Notes: generated by a model from the letters alone, not told the origin. A stretch of DNA of 14,999 bases from Lentisphaera sp. (GCA_020721745.1 DYMC01000042.1:1-14999); one strand, 5' to 3'. Shown: positions 1-7,516, numbered from the stretch's first letter. Made by a program: numbers and translations.

Positions 1-15
1 GGCGTAAAAATGGAG

Positions 16-33
16 GGACGCGCTTGCGCGTCC
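16..33 (-). terminator. Hairpin just after ftsQ, possible weak terminator
   Basis: A perfect inverted repeat, GGACGCGC and GCGCGTCC around two bases, lies 23 bp past the ftsQ stop. On the minus strand it is followed, after CTCCA, by five Ts (positions 6-10). The gap before the T-run weakens it as an intrinsic terminator. If it works, ftsQ is a single-gene transcript. The rest of 1-56 shows no gene. Confidence 0.4.
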
Positions 34-56
34 GGAGTTTTGCAATTGGCTCACCC

Positions 57-803
57 CTATCTGGTGACCACCTGTCCGGCGAAGCGCAGGTCGAACGTGG
101 TCTTGCCCGTCTGCTCCTCGATGCTCTTCCTCAGAGCCCATTTGAAGGCGGCAAACTTCTCCTCTATGTTCTCCTTTGGGAAGACGACTGTGTAGACATC
201 GAAACTGTCGGCCGGACGTATTTTCGTGACCACGAACTTCCTCTCGCGTATGTCTATCCTCAGCACGATGAACTCGGGGAACATTCTGCTCGCGGTAATC
301 GAGATCGCCGCCGGAAAGATGAAATCCTCCACGCTGTCTCCCTCGGCCAGGGCCTCCGGGGCCGAGAAGCCGACTATGACAGGCATGTCCTGGCGGAGTT
401 CGCCATACGACGACGCGCTGAAGACCACGCCCTGCTCGTCGGAATACCATCTCCTGCCGGAATTGTTGAAGGCCACCCTGGGCACTCGCTCCGAGATCGA
501 GATTACAAGGGTATCCGGCAGTCTCCTGGACACGCTCGCCTTCTCAACGCTGGGAAGGGCGCTTATCCTCTCCCTCAGCTCCCTCGGATTGATCGCGAAC
601 AGATTGCTCTCGCCCTTCCTGATGCGGCCGTATTGGAGAATTTGCGCCTCCCTCGCCTTCCACGAGGCGGTCCCCCTTATGGCTATGTTCCTGATCGTGA
701 AGTGGCTGTTCGCCGAGAACAGCGATCTGTTTGCGAGCATGAATGCCATCGCCGCAGCAGCGCCAACCGCCATGATGATGGATATGGACAGCCCCAGCCG
801 CAT
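57..803 (-). CDS. ftsQ: Cell division protein FtsQ/DivIB family
   Basis: Bitopic inner-membrane divisome protein; in the known family it links FtsL/FtsB to the septal peptidoglycan synthase. The 248-residue product has a short cytoplasmic start, one membrane helix at about residues 3-24, a POTRA domain at about 35-108 (FTIRNIAIRG, then SALPSVEKASVSRRLPDTL and SERVPRVAF) and a beta domain beginning with the typical WYSDEQGVVF. The length is normal for the family. I chose the ATG at 803 because AGGAGG lies 6 nt upstream (810-815). An in-frame TTG at 881 would add 26 residues, but it coincides with the predicted transcription start of a perfect extended -10 promoter. The gene stands alone: its usual partners (murC, ddl, ftsA, ftsZ) are not visible, although only 56 bases remain downstream. 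The family call is firm and the start fairly firm. Confidence 0.88.
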   Translation of the reverse strand: MRLGLSISIIMAVGAAAAMAFMLANRSLFSANSHFTIRNIAIRGTASWKAREAQILQYGRIRKGESNLFAINPRELRERISALPSVEKASVSRRLPDTLVISISERVPRVAFNNSGRRWYSDEQGVVFSASSYGELRQDMPVIVGFSAPEALAEGDSVEDFIFPAAISITASRMFPEFIVLRIDIRERKFVVTKIRPADSFDVYTVVFPKENIEEKFAAFKWALRKSIEEQTGKTTFDLRFAGQVVTR

Positions 804-809
804 GTGCGG

Positions 810-815
810 CCTCCT
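810..815 (-). promoter_or_regulatory. Strong ribosome binding site for ftsQ
   Basis: AGGAGG on the minus strand, 6 nt before the ATG at 803. It decides the ftsQ start in favour of this ATG over the upstream TTG. Confidence 0.8.
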
Positions 816-885
816 GAACAACTGGGACTTCTTAATTCTCTCAATCAAAACACACCCGCTTGTCTGCTTGCCTTGTATCAATCAA

Positions 886-894
886 ATTATATCA
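886..894 (-). promoter_or_regulatory. Extended -10 promoter for ftsQ
   Basis: The minus strand reads TGATATAAT, a perfect sigma70-type extended -10 element (TGn plus TATAAT). The -35 region is poor (TGGAAT at 17 bp spacing), as is usual for extended -10 promoters. The predicted start of transcription is near 879, giving a leader of about 75 nt before the ATG at 803. It lies in the 249-bp gap between the divergent ftsQ and metX genes. Confidence 0.65.
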
Positions 895-981
895 CCAATC
901 CCGTCGAATTCCAGCCCGCGGCATCCCAGTTTCGGCGATTGCGTGGACATCCCGGACCATGGAAACAAAGCCGGACGCTCT

Positions 982-1009
982 TTGCATAACGGCATAGACG
1001 GACTAGATT
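982..1009 (+). promoter_or_regulatory. Predicted promoter for metX-metW
   Basis: TTGCAT (982-987) and TAGATT (1004-1009), separated by 16 bp, match a sigma70-type -35/-10 pair. Transcription would start near 1016, about 37 nt before the metX ATG, leaving no room for a SAM riboswitch. The same TAGATT hexamer recurs in the predicted nusA and aconitase promoters of this window. Confidence 0.5.
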
Positions 1010-1052
1010 AGCGGTCTGCGTTCCATTGCAAAATGACAAGGACTTTTCCAAT

Positions 1053-2204
1053 ATGGCATCGGTTGACGGCGGAATCGGAATCGTGGAGGAGCGGGATTTC
1101 CTGTTCGGGGACAAGCCCGGCGACAAGCTGCGCCTGGACTGCGGAAAGGAGTTCGGCCCGGTGAACATCAGGTATGAGAGCTACGGCAGGCTCAATCCGG
1201 CCAGGACAAACGCCGTCCTGATCCTCCACGCCCTGAGCGGAGACGCCCATGTCGCGGGCAGACACAGCGAGTCCGACAGGAAGGCCGGCTGGTGGGACTC
1301 CATGGTCGGCCCTGGCAAGGCGTTCGACACCGACAAATACTTCATCGTCTGCAGCAACGTGCTCGGCGGCTGTTCGGGCAGCACAGGGCCACGCTCGACA
1401 GATCCGCTCACGGACAGGCTCTACAACATGGATTTCCCGGTGATAACCATAAGGGACATGGTCAACGCACAGCATCGGCTCATGGAGCAGCTCGGAATAG
1501 AAAGATGGCTCTCTCTGGCCGGCGGCTCGATGGGCGGGATGCAGGCGCTCCAGTGGGCGGTGTCATATCCCGGCAGCGTGAAGTCGGTCATAGCCATCGC
1601 CACGACATCGCGCCTGTCGCCCCAGAGCATAGCCTTCAACTGGGTGGGGCGCGAGGCGATAATGGGAGACCCTGGCTGGATGGGCGGCGAATACGGGGAG
1701 AAGGGGCCGGAGAAGGGGCTCAGCATAGCCAGGATGCTCGGCCACATAACATATCTCAGCGACGAATCCATGGCGCGGAAGTTTGGACGAAACCTCCAGA
1801 ACCTCAAGGACTACGCCTTCGACTTCTCGCATAATTTCCAAGTGGAGAGCTATCTGCGGCACCAGGGGCTGAGCTTCGTCGAGCGCTTCGACGCGAACAG
1901 CTATCTGTTCATCTCCAGGGCGATGGACTACTTCGACCTTTCCGAGGATTCCGGCGGAGATCTCGCCGCCGCCTTCGCGCCGGCCACTGCCGATTTCCTG
2001 GTCGTGTCCTTCTCCAGCGACTGGCTCTTCCCGCCCGAACAATCCCGCCACATCGTCGGGGCCCTGCGCAAACGCGGCCTCGATGTGAGCTACTGCAACA
2101 TAAATTCGATATACGGGCACGACGCCTTCCTTCTCGAGACCGGGACTATCGGCAAACTCGTGTCGGACTTCCTCCGCAACCAGTTCGCAGAGGTGGAGCC
2201 ATGA
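1053..2204 (+). CDS. metX: Homoserine O-acyltransferase (MetX, alpha/beta hydrolase)
   Basis: Cytoplasmic enzyme that transfers an acyl group from acyl-CoA to homoserine, the committing step of methionine synthesis. The 383-residue product has the full catalytic triad: nucleophile Ser159 in GGSMGG, Asp323 in SDWLFPP and His356 in YGHDAFL. Other family blocks are present, such as NVLGGCSGSTGP, where the oxyanion region is expected. I prefer the ATG at 1053 (AAGGA at 1038-1042, 10 nt upstream) to the in-frame TTG at 1026. The stop overlaps metW (ATGA), indicating translational coupling. In the known family some members paired with MetW use succinyl-CoA instead of acetyl-CoA; the sequence alone does not settle the donor here. 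Confidence 0.95.
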   Translation: MASVDGGIGIVEERDFLFGDKPGDKLRLDCGKEFGPVNIRYESYGRLNPARTNAVLILHALSGDAHVAGRHSESDRKAGWWDSMVGPGKAFDTDKYFIVCSNVLGGCSGSTGPRSTDPLTDRLYNMDFPVITIRDMVNAQHRLMEQLGIERWLSLAGGSMGGMQALQWAVSYPGSVKSVIAIATTSRLSPQSIAFNWVGREAIMGDPGWMGGEYGEKGPEKGLSIARMLGHITYLSDESMARKFGRNLQNLKDYAFDFSHNFQVESYLRHQGLSFVERFDANSYLFISRAMDYFDLSEDSGGDLAAAFAPATADFLVVSFSSDWLFPPEQSRHIVGALRKRGLDVSYCNINSIYGHDAFLLETGTIGKLVSDFLRNQFAEVEP

Positions 2205-2824
2205 AGACAATTCTCAGGAAGGAGCTCGATGACAGGCCGGACCTCCTCGCCATATTCGACCTCATCGAGCCGTCCTCGAAAGTCATGGACCTCGGATGCG
2301 GCGAGGGAATACTGCTGAGCCATCTCAAGCTGCAGAAGAACTGCCCCGTCTGCGGAATCGAGATATCCCAGGAAAAAATACTCGAGTGCGTGGCAAGAGG
2401 CGTGCCGGCTATACACGGAGACCTCGACGACGGGCTCGAAGGCTATCCGGACAACGCCTTCGACTGCGTAGTGCTGAGCCAGACTTTGCAGGCAGTCCAC
2501 AGACCGGACAAGCTCCTCCGGGACATGATGAGAGTCGCCAACAGGGCATATGTCAGCCTCATAAACATCGGCCATATCCGGGCCAGGCTCCAGATAGCGA
2601 TAGGCGGAATCATGCCTGTTACCCACAGCCTGCCAAGCCAGTGGTTCGAGACGAAGAACATACACCTCTCGACCATACTCGACTTCAGGAATCTATGCTC
2701 GGAGCTGGGTTTCGCTATTGACAAGACGGTCCCGCTGGGATATCGTTCGCACTTCCTGGCAAGACTATGGCCCAATCTCTTCGCCCCGATGTGCGTCTTT
2801 GTCGTCTCGAAGGGTGGCGGATAA
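2201..2824 (+). CDS. metW: Methionine biosynthesis protein MetW
   Basis: Class I SAM-methyltransferase-fold protein that partners MetX in many bacteria; its role is thought to be activating or assisting the homoserine acyltransferase. The 207-residue product shows the SAM-binding glycine motif DLGCGEG (residues 30-36), then GIEIS for the second strand, GDLDDGL, SQTLQAV, and the MetW-typical segments LPSQWFETKNIHL and TILDF. The length is normal. The ATG overlaps the metX stop by 4 nt, so the pair is translated as a coupled unit, and this adjacency is the standard one for the family. No frameshift or missing block was seen. Confidence 0.95.
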   Translation: MKTILRKELDDRPDLLAIFDLIEPSSKVMDLGCGEGILLSHLKLQKNCPVCGIEISQEKILECVARGVPAIHGDLDDGLEGYPDNAFDCVVLSQTLQAVHRPDKLLRDMMRVANRAYVSLINIGHIRARLQIAIGGIMPVTHSLPSQWFETKNIHLSTILDFRNLCSELGFAIDKTVPLGYRSHFLARLWPNLFAPMCVFVVSKGGG

Positions 2825-2884
2825 TATCTATTGCGAACAACAGAGCCAATTGCCTCGACAAATAAAAAAAAAGGAAAAACGCTG

Positions 2885-3865
2885 ATGGCATCGGGAAAAA
2901 GGACTATCGTGGTGACGGGAAGCGCAGGATTCATTGGATTCCACCTATCGAGGAGGCTTCTCTCCGAGGGCTTCGAGGTCGCGGGAATAGACAACTTCAA
3001 CGACTACTACAACCCGAAGATAAAGGAGGCGAGGAGCGCCATCCTCCAAAAGGAGCCCGGATACAGGCAGTTCAGGATGGATCTGGAGGACCGCTCCGCC
3101 CTCGACAAGGCTTTCGACTCGATGCAGCCCCTGGCCATATGCCACCTCGCCGCACAGGCCGGAGTCAGATACTCCATCGTCAACCCCTTCGCATACGAAA
3201 AAAGCAATCTGGCCGCCTTTCTCAACATTCTCGAAACAGCAAGGCACAGGAAGATTGCCAGGCTGGTCTATGCGTCGAGCTCCAGCGTATACGGAGGACT
3301 CAGGAAGCTGCCTTTCTCCGAAAGCGACAACGTGGACAGCCCCATAAGCCTCTACGCCGCCACGAAGAAGGCCAACGAACTCATGGCCCACTGCTATTCC
3401 CACCTCTACGGGATACAGACCGTCGGGCTCAGATTCTTCACGGTCTACGGACCCTGGGGCAGGCCCGACATGGCCATGTGGCTCTTCGCCGACGCGATAA
3501 TGAAAGGAAGAAAAATCAAGGTCTTCAACCATGGCGACATGAAGCGCGACTTCACCTACGTTGACGACATCGTGGCCGGAACCCGCGCCGCCATCCTCGC
3601 CGACGGCCTCGACCGCTGCGAAGTCTTCAACCTCGGAAACCACCGCTCCGAGAAGCTCCTCGACATGATAGCCATCATAGAGCGCGAACTGGGCAAAAAG
3701 GCCGAAATGGAGCTTCTGCCAATGCAGCCAGGAGACATTCCGGAATCCTTCGCCGACATCTCCCGGGCCCGGGCCAGGCTCGCATTCAACCCCTCCACCC
3801 CAATATCCGCAGGAATACCAAAATTCATCGAATGGTTCAAGACACACCGGGAAATCACAGGATGA
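2885..3865 (+). CDS. NAD-dependent sugar-nucleotide epimerase, UDP-glucuronate 4-epimerase-like
   Basis: Extended short-chain dehydrogenase/reductase of 326 residues. It has the Rossmann motif TGSAGFIG (11-18), catalytic Ser132 in SSSSVYG, and Tyr157/Lys161 in YAATK. NDYYNPKIK, HLAAQAGVRYS, RFFTVYGPWGRPDMA and GDMKRDFTYVDDI are typical of UDP-glucuronate 4-epimerases, which interconvert UDP-GlcA and UDP-GalA for surface polysaccharide. The ATG at 2885 has AAGGAA (2871-2876) 8 nt upstream; an in-frame TTG at 2831 is less likely. It lies 60 bp after metW on the same strand and may be co-transcribed with it, but no functional link is evident. It converges on dxr with only 9 bp between stops. Specificity for UDP-GlcA over UDP-Glc or another UDP-sugar is an inference from motif similarity. 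Confidence 0.88.
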   Translation: MASGKRTIVVTGSAGFIGFHLSRRLLSEGFEVAGIDNFNDYYNPKIKEARSAILQKEPGYRQFRMDLEDRSALDKAFDSMQPLAICHLAAQAGVRYSIVNPFAYEKSNLAAFLNILETARHRKIARLVYASSSSVYGGLRKLPFSESDNVDSPISLYAATKKANELMAHCYSHLYGIQTVGLRFFTVYGPWGRPDMAMWLFADAIMKGRKIKVFNHGDMKRDFTYVDDIVAGTRAAILADGLDRCEVFNLGNHRSEKLLDMIAIIERELGKKAEMELLPMQPGDIPESFADISRARARLAFNPSTPISAGIPKFIEWFKTHREITG

Positions 3866-3874
3866 CGGTGCAGG

Positions 3875-5014
3875 TCAACAGGATTCCGCAAATCTTCTCG
3901 CATCTCGGTCGGCGGCCATTATCTGGGCCATGTCCGGATTCCTGGCGGTTTTGTGGCGGGACATTGCCTTCTCGATTGTCTTCCATATACCGGGGATGTT
4001 TATCTCGTTTCTGATGAATCTTGCGACTGCCACTTCGTTCGCGGCATTCATCACTGCCGGCATTGTTCCTCCTTTGTTCAACGCCTCGTAGGCGAAGTCG
4101 AGGGAGGGGAATTTGCTCCTGTCCGGAATTTCAAATTCGAGTTTTGCGAATTTCGCAAAATCGAAGGGTTTCAGCATACCAGGACACCTTTCCGGATATG
4201 TGAGTGCGTATTGGATTGGCAGTTTCATGTCGGGCTGGCTCATCTGTGCGAGAATGGAACCGTCAATGAACTCCACCATGGAATGGACGACGGACTGTGG
4301 ATGGACTACAACATCTATCTGCCCGGGGGCGAGTCCAAAGAGCCATTTCGCCTCGATTATCTCAAGTGCCTTGTTCATGAGAGTGGCCGAGTCAATGGTT
4401 GTCTTAACACCCATGCTCCAGACCGGGTGCAGAAGCGCGGACTTGGCGGTCGCCGTTGCGATTTTCGCAGAACTCGCGTTTCTGAACGGTCCTCCGCTGG
4501 CGGTGAGTATGACTCTGCGGACGAAACCGGAGCCGTTGCCGGCCATGCACTGGAATATGGCGCTGTGCTCGCTGTCCACCGGGATGATGCGGACACCGCG
4601 TTTTTTCGCCTTCGCGGTCACCAGTTCGCCTGCGAGGACTATCACCTCCTTGTTGGCCAGGGCAATGTCGGCGCCGCACGAAATCGCCGCGAGGACCGCG
4701 TCAAGGCCGGCGATGCCGCTGCTTGCGCAAAGGACGATGTCCGGGTTGTTCCGTTCTACCATCGCGCGGATTCCGGCTTGTCCGCGGTGGACTCTGGCGC
4801 CGCCTGCGATTTTCGCAAGATTGTCGCATGCGCTTTCGTCGAAGAGCGCCACGTCCCTGCATCCGAGCGTTCTGGATTGTTCTGCGAGTCTCTTGAAGTT
4901 TTTGTTGGCGGCGAGCCCCACGACCTTGATGTTTATCAGATGAGAGGCGATCTTGACGGCGTTTTCGCCAATGGATCCTGTCGAGCCGATGATTACTGTT
5001 CTTTTCAGAGCCAT
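3875..5014 (-). CDS. dxr: 1-deoxy-D-xylulose-5-phosphate reductoisomerase
   Basis: NADPH-dependent enzyme making 2-C-methyl-D-erythritol 4-phosphate, the second step of the MEP isoprenoid pathway. The 379-residue product carries the nucleotide-binding loop GSTGSIG (10-16), ALANKEVIVLAGE, metal ligands Asp147 and Glu149 in VDSEHSA, the flexible-loop region HPVWSMGVKTTIDSATLMNK, and metal ligand Glu218 in ALEIIEA, followed by HPQSVVHSMVEF. I chose the ATG at 5014, which lies inside the 3' end of galK (10 nt overlap), because the mature motif then begins at the usual distance and GGAG lies 10 nt upstream. An in-frame ATG at 5038 lacks a good binding site. It is the last gene of the nusA operon. 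Three of the six copies of a 13-bp near-palindrome lie in it. Confidence 0.95.
   Translation of the reverse strand: MALKRTVIIGSTGSIGENAVKIASHLINIKVVGLAANKNFKRLAEQSRTLGCRDVALFDESACDNLAKIAGGARVHRGQAGIRAMVERNNPDIVLCASSGIAGLDAVLAAISCGADIALANKEVIVLAGELVTAKAKKRGVRIIPVDSEHSAIFQCMAGNGSGFVRRVILTASGGPFRNASSAKIATATAKSALLHPVWSMGVKTTIDSATLMNKALEIIEAKWLFGLAPGQIDVVVHPQSVVHSMVEFIDGSILAQMSQPDMKLPIQYALTYPERCPGMLKPFDFAKFAKLEFEIPDRSKFPSLDFAYEALNKGGTMPAVMNAANEVAVARFIRNEINIPGIWKTIEKAMSRHKTARNPDMAQIMAADRDARRFAESC
4145..4157 (-). repeat. Dispersed 13-bp near-palindrome, copy 1
   Basis: The coding strand of dxr reads TGCGAAATTCGCA. The arms extend to TTTTGCGAA/TTCGCAAAA around a single central base (4142-4160). It encodes A-K-F-A. 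Confidence 0.6.
4457..4469 (-). repeat. Dispersed 13-bp near-palindrome, copy 2
   Basis: The coding strand of dxr reads TGCGAAAATCGCA, encoding A-K-I-A (residues 183-186). Confidence 0.6.
4805..4817 (-). repeat. Dispersed 13-bp near-palindrome, copy 3
   Basis: The coding strand of dxr reads TGCGAAAATCGCA, identical to copy 2 and again encoding A-K-I-A with the same codons. Confidence 0.6.
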
Positions 5015-6171
5015 TCCGCGCCGTCTCCGGCCTTGCATTTGATGGTTTGCGGATCCTTTCCGAATTTCATCCTGAAGGCGGTTTTTATTCGGCGCATGTA
5101 GTTTTCGCTTTCGTTCTCCTCCACGAGATGGATGCTTATGCCGCCGAATCCGCCGCCGCTCAGGCGTGCGCCGAGACAGCCGGGGATGGACTGGGCTAGT
5201 TCTACGAGATAGTCGAGCTCCGGACAGCTGTTCTCGAAATTCGTCCTGGAGCTTTTGTGCGACTCGAAGAGGAGCTGGCCGAAGGCGGGGAGATATCCAT
5301 TGTCCAGCAGTTCGACCGCCTTCAGGACCCTGTCGTCCTCCCCTGTGACGTGTCTGGCCTTGCGGTAGTCGAAGAGGGGAACTGCGTCCTTGAAGGTATC
5401 CAGTTTTTCAGTGCTGAGGTCGCGGAGAGCCTTTACGGACGGATCCCGTTTCGCGATGGCCGCGACGACGCTTTCGCAGCTTTTTCTGCGCTCGTTGTAT
5501 TCGGACTCCACGAGGTTGTGCTTCACCATCGAGTTCACGACGATTATGGAATGCCCCGGTGGTATCGGGACGTTGCGAAGGACCTTGTTCTGGCGAAAGT
5601 CGCAGAGAATGAGGCTGTCGGCCTTGCCGAAGACGGAGCAGAACTGGTCGAGTAGGCCAGTGTTCGCGCCGACGAAGTTGTTTTCGGAGGCCTGTCCTAT
5701 TTTCGCCCTTTCTATGGGTGTGAATTCGAGGCCGAAGGCTTTTTCAAGCGCCATGCATGCGGCGACCTCGATTGCCGCCGAGCTGCTCATTCCGGCAGAA
5801 AGCGGCACATCCGAGGCGATGGCGGCGTCGAATCCGCCGATGGCTCCTCCGCGTCTGCGAATTTCGCAGATCACGCCCTTGACGTAGTTCTTCCAGTCGC
5901 GGTCTTTCTTTTCATGGATTTTGTCGAGGGGGATTTGCGCGGGGGTGTCCTCCACGCCGAGGCTCAGGATGCGGCAGTTGCCGCTACTGTTCGGGGCGAT
6001 GGCGAAGTATGTGGACTGGGTCACGGCGGCGCCCAGGACGAGCCCCTCGTTGTAGTCGGTGTGGTTTCCGAGTATCTCGAGCCTACCTGGCGCGCGCGAC
6101 ACTATCGCCGGGGGCAGTCCGTAGGAGGCATTGAAGGTTTCGTGGAGTCTTTCCAGGATATTCTCATTCAT
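5005..6171 (-). CDS. galK: Galactokinase-family GHMP kinase
   Basis: Cytoplasmic ATP-dependent sugar 1-kinase; galactokinases feed the Leloir pathway. The 388-residue product has the family signature APGRLEILGNHTDYNEG (27-43), the ATP-binding GHMP motif PLSAGMSSSAA (123-133), the catalytic-base region GLLDQF with Asp175, and the C-terminal GARLSGGGFGG (334-344). In the signature, Arg30, His37 and Asp39 match sugar-contacting residues, but the usual Glu of GEHTDY is Asn36, so another or broader sugar substrate is possible. The ATG at 6171 overlaps the upstream stop (ATGA) and is preceded by AAGGAAG; an upstream in-frame start at 6225 would lie inside the previous gene. No galT or galE was seen beside it. 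The family is sure, the substrate is not. Confidence 0.85.
   Translation of the reverse strand: MNENILERLHETFNASYGLPPAIVSRAPGRLEILGNHTDYNEGLVLGAAVTQSTYFAIAPNSSGNCRILSLGVEDTPAQIPLDKIHEKKDRDWKNYVKGVICEIRRRGGAIGGFDAAIASDVPLSAGMSSSAAIEVAACMALEKAFGLEFTPIERAKIGQASENNFVGANTGLLDQFCSVFGKADSLILCDFRQNKVLRNVPIPPGHSIIVVNSMVKHNLVESEYNERRKSCESVVAAIAKRDPSVKALRDLSTEKLDTFKDAVPLFDYRKARHVTGEDDRVLKAVELLDNGYLPAFGQLLFESHKSSRTNFENSCPELDYLVELAQSIPGCLGARLSGGGFGGISIHLVEENESENYMRRIKTAFRMKFGKDPQTIKCKAGDGAEWL
5856..5868 (-). repeat. Dispersed 13-bp near-palindrome, copy 4
   Basis: The coding strand of galK reads TGCGAAATTCGCA; the arms extend to TCTGCGAA/TTCGCAGA (5854-5870). Here the reading frame differs from the other five copies and encodes C-E-I-R, so the shared sequence is not due to a shared peptide. 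Confidence 0.6.
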
Positions 6172-7106
6172 TTTTGCGCTTCCTTTATCTGGATGCGCCC
6201 GAAGGCTCTCCAGTGGTGGTTGCATTCTCCGAAACGGTTGTCCCCGTGGACGTGGACTGGAAAAAGGTGGAGGCGGACTGCACCGAGATCCCTCTTTTCC
6301 CCCCTGTAGTTCCGGACTATCTGCATGTGGAATGGATCCTTCCCGGTCTTCTGTTCGAATTTGATCTCCGAGAAAGGAATCCGGAACTCGACCATATAGC
6401 CCTTGTCAATTTCGGTGACATTGGCGAATCTGTTCGCCTCCTCCCCCCTCACGTATGTCCCCATGCGCGGGTCTTCCGGCCGGACTTTAAATTCAATCAT
6501 GTATGTTTTCCCCGAGGACGATGCCATGAACTGGAAATATTCGTCCGCGAGATGGTCCTTCATGAGGAAAAGCTCCACGCTGTCGTCCTTCCAGCAGCTT
6601 CCCGAGCCTTCGGCGAATGAGAAGTCCTTGACCAGATTGTCCGGATCCGAGTCGTGGCATACCACCCTCAGATATAGCGATACGCCGTCCGTCGCGCCGA
6701 AGACATCGGTTTTCTCCTTGTTCCACGCCTCGCCGGTGAAGAGCCGCATTTCGGGGAATGGCGGCATTTCCCCGAGGTGGGACTCGAAATCGCCGTCTGG
6801 CAGCAGGAGCAGGACGGGCGTGGCGGTCTTCGGATACTTGGTGCTTACAACCTGCCGGGAGAGATCCTCCCTCTTTTGTGCTGCCTGCTTGGCTCCCTTC
6901 TTCGCCTGCTTGGGCAAAAGGGGGTCCTCCTTCTTGTCGTCCTTTTGCAATTTCTGATTCTCCTGCGGGGACGTGTATAGTCTGAGCTCTCCCGATATGG
7001 AGAGCATTCTGGAGGCCAGCCACGAGACATGTTCGGAGAATACGGACATCAGCAGGGCGAGGACAACGAAGGACAGGATGAAGATTTTCAGATGCCGGAC
7101 GTTCAT
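6168..7106 (-). CDS. Membrane-anchored protein with CBM9-like carbohydrate-binding domain
   Basis: A 312-residue protein with an N-terminal hydrophobic helix (about 7-24) that is either a signal anchor or an uncleaved signal peptide. A Lys/Gln-rich, low-complexity linker follows (about 48-85), then a beta-sandwich resembling family 9 carbohydrate-binding modules (about 115-305). Matching features are GVSLYLRVVCHDSDP, CWKDDSVELFL, EYFQFMASSSGKTYM, GYMVEFRIPFSEI, and the closing AFGRIQI. No catalytic domain was seen. A likely role is binding glycans outside the cytoplasmic membrane, which is an inference. It is coupled on both sides by ATGA overlaps, to rbfA upstream and galK downstream, and GAGG lies 5 nt before the ATG. 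Such a protein is unexpected in a ribosome-maturation operon. Confidence 0.78.
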   Translation of the reverse strand: MNVRHLKIFILSFVVLALLMSVFSEHVSWLASRMLSISGELRLYTSPQENQKLQKDDKKEDPLLPKQAKKGAKQAAQKREDLSRQVVSTKYPKTATPVLLLLPDGDFESHLGEMPPFPEMRLFTGEAWNKEKTDVFGATDGVSLYLRVVCHDSDPDNLVKDFSFAEGSGSCWKDDSVELFLMKDHLADEYFQFMASSSGKTYMIEFKVRPEDPRMGTYVRGEEANRFANVTEIDKGYMVEFRIPFSEIKFEQKTGKDPFHMQIVRNYRGEKRDLGAVRLHLFPVHVHGDNRFGECNHHWRAFGRIQIKEAQK

Positions 7107-7474
7107 TTTTCCTCTTTTTTCCCCTCCTTCTCCTCGATCTGGCGGATTATCGCCAGGACCCTGTCGCCTCTCTCGAAGCTGTCGTCGAGCACGAATTCGA
7201 GGACAGGAGTGTATTTGATGTGGATGTTCCTCGATATTCTGGCCTGTATCTGGGATCTCTCGGAATCGAGGATGGAGAGTATTTTTCTTTTATCCTTTTC
7301 GGAGGCGTTGAGCGTGCTGATGCCTACCTTCGCGGTCCTGAGGTCGGGGGCGGTCTTCACCGACCCGATTGTGACGAGCCCCTTCTCGATGCCGAATTCC
7401 ATCCTCTCGATATACTCGGCTATCTCCCTCCGCATGAGTTCGTCCACCCGCGGCATTCTCTTGACCTTCTTCAT
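7103..7474 (-). CDS. rbfA: 30S ribosome-binding factor RbfA
   Basis: Small KH-fold protein that assists late 30S maturation and 16S rRNA 5' end processing. The 123-residue product is full length, with RVDELMRREIAEYI near the N terminus, the central VKTAPDLRTAKVGIS strand region, and the conserved IHIKYTPVLEFVLDDS block, ending in a Lys/Glu-rich tail. AAGGTG lies 6 nt before the ATG at 7474. It sits 42 bp after infB, the usual order, and its stop overlaps the next gene by 4 nt. Confidence 0.95.
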   Translation of the reverse strand: MKKVKRMPRVDELMRREIAEYIERMEFGIEKGLVTIGSVKTAPDLRTAKVGISTLNASEKDKRKILSILDSERSQIQARISRNIHIKYTPVLEFVLDDSFERGDRVLAIIRQIEEKEGKKEEK

Positions 7475-7516
7475 GCTTTCACCTTAGTTGTCAGGAGGAG
7501 TGGGCCTCCCGGGGTG

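Noticed and set aside
904..1052. SAM riboswitch or other aptamer ahead of metX
   Set aside because: The predicted leader is only about 37 nt, and no multi-stem structure or terminator was seen in it.
1026..1052. Upstream TTG starts for metX (1026), the epimerase (2831) and ftsQ (881)
   Set aside because: In each case a downstream ATG has a better ribosome binding site and fits the family's usual N terminus.
5592..5604. GGCGAAAGTCGCA in galK as a seventh copy of the 13-bp motif
   Set aside because: It has two mismatches and lies in the opposite orientation relative to its gene, so it was not counted.
6423..6438. Perfect inverted repeat GGCGAA-tctg-TTCGCC
   Set aside because: It is a single short copy inside the CBM9-like coding region, with no T-run and no relation in spacing to the 13-bp repeat.
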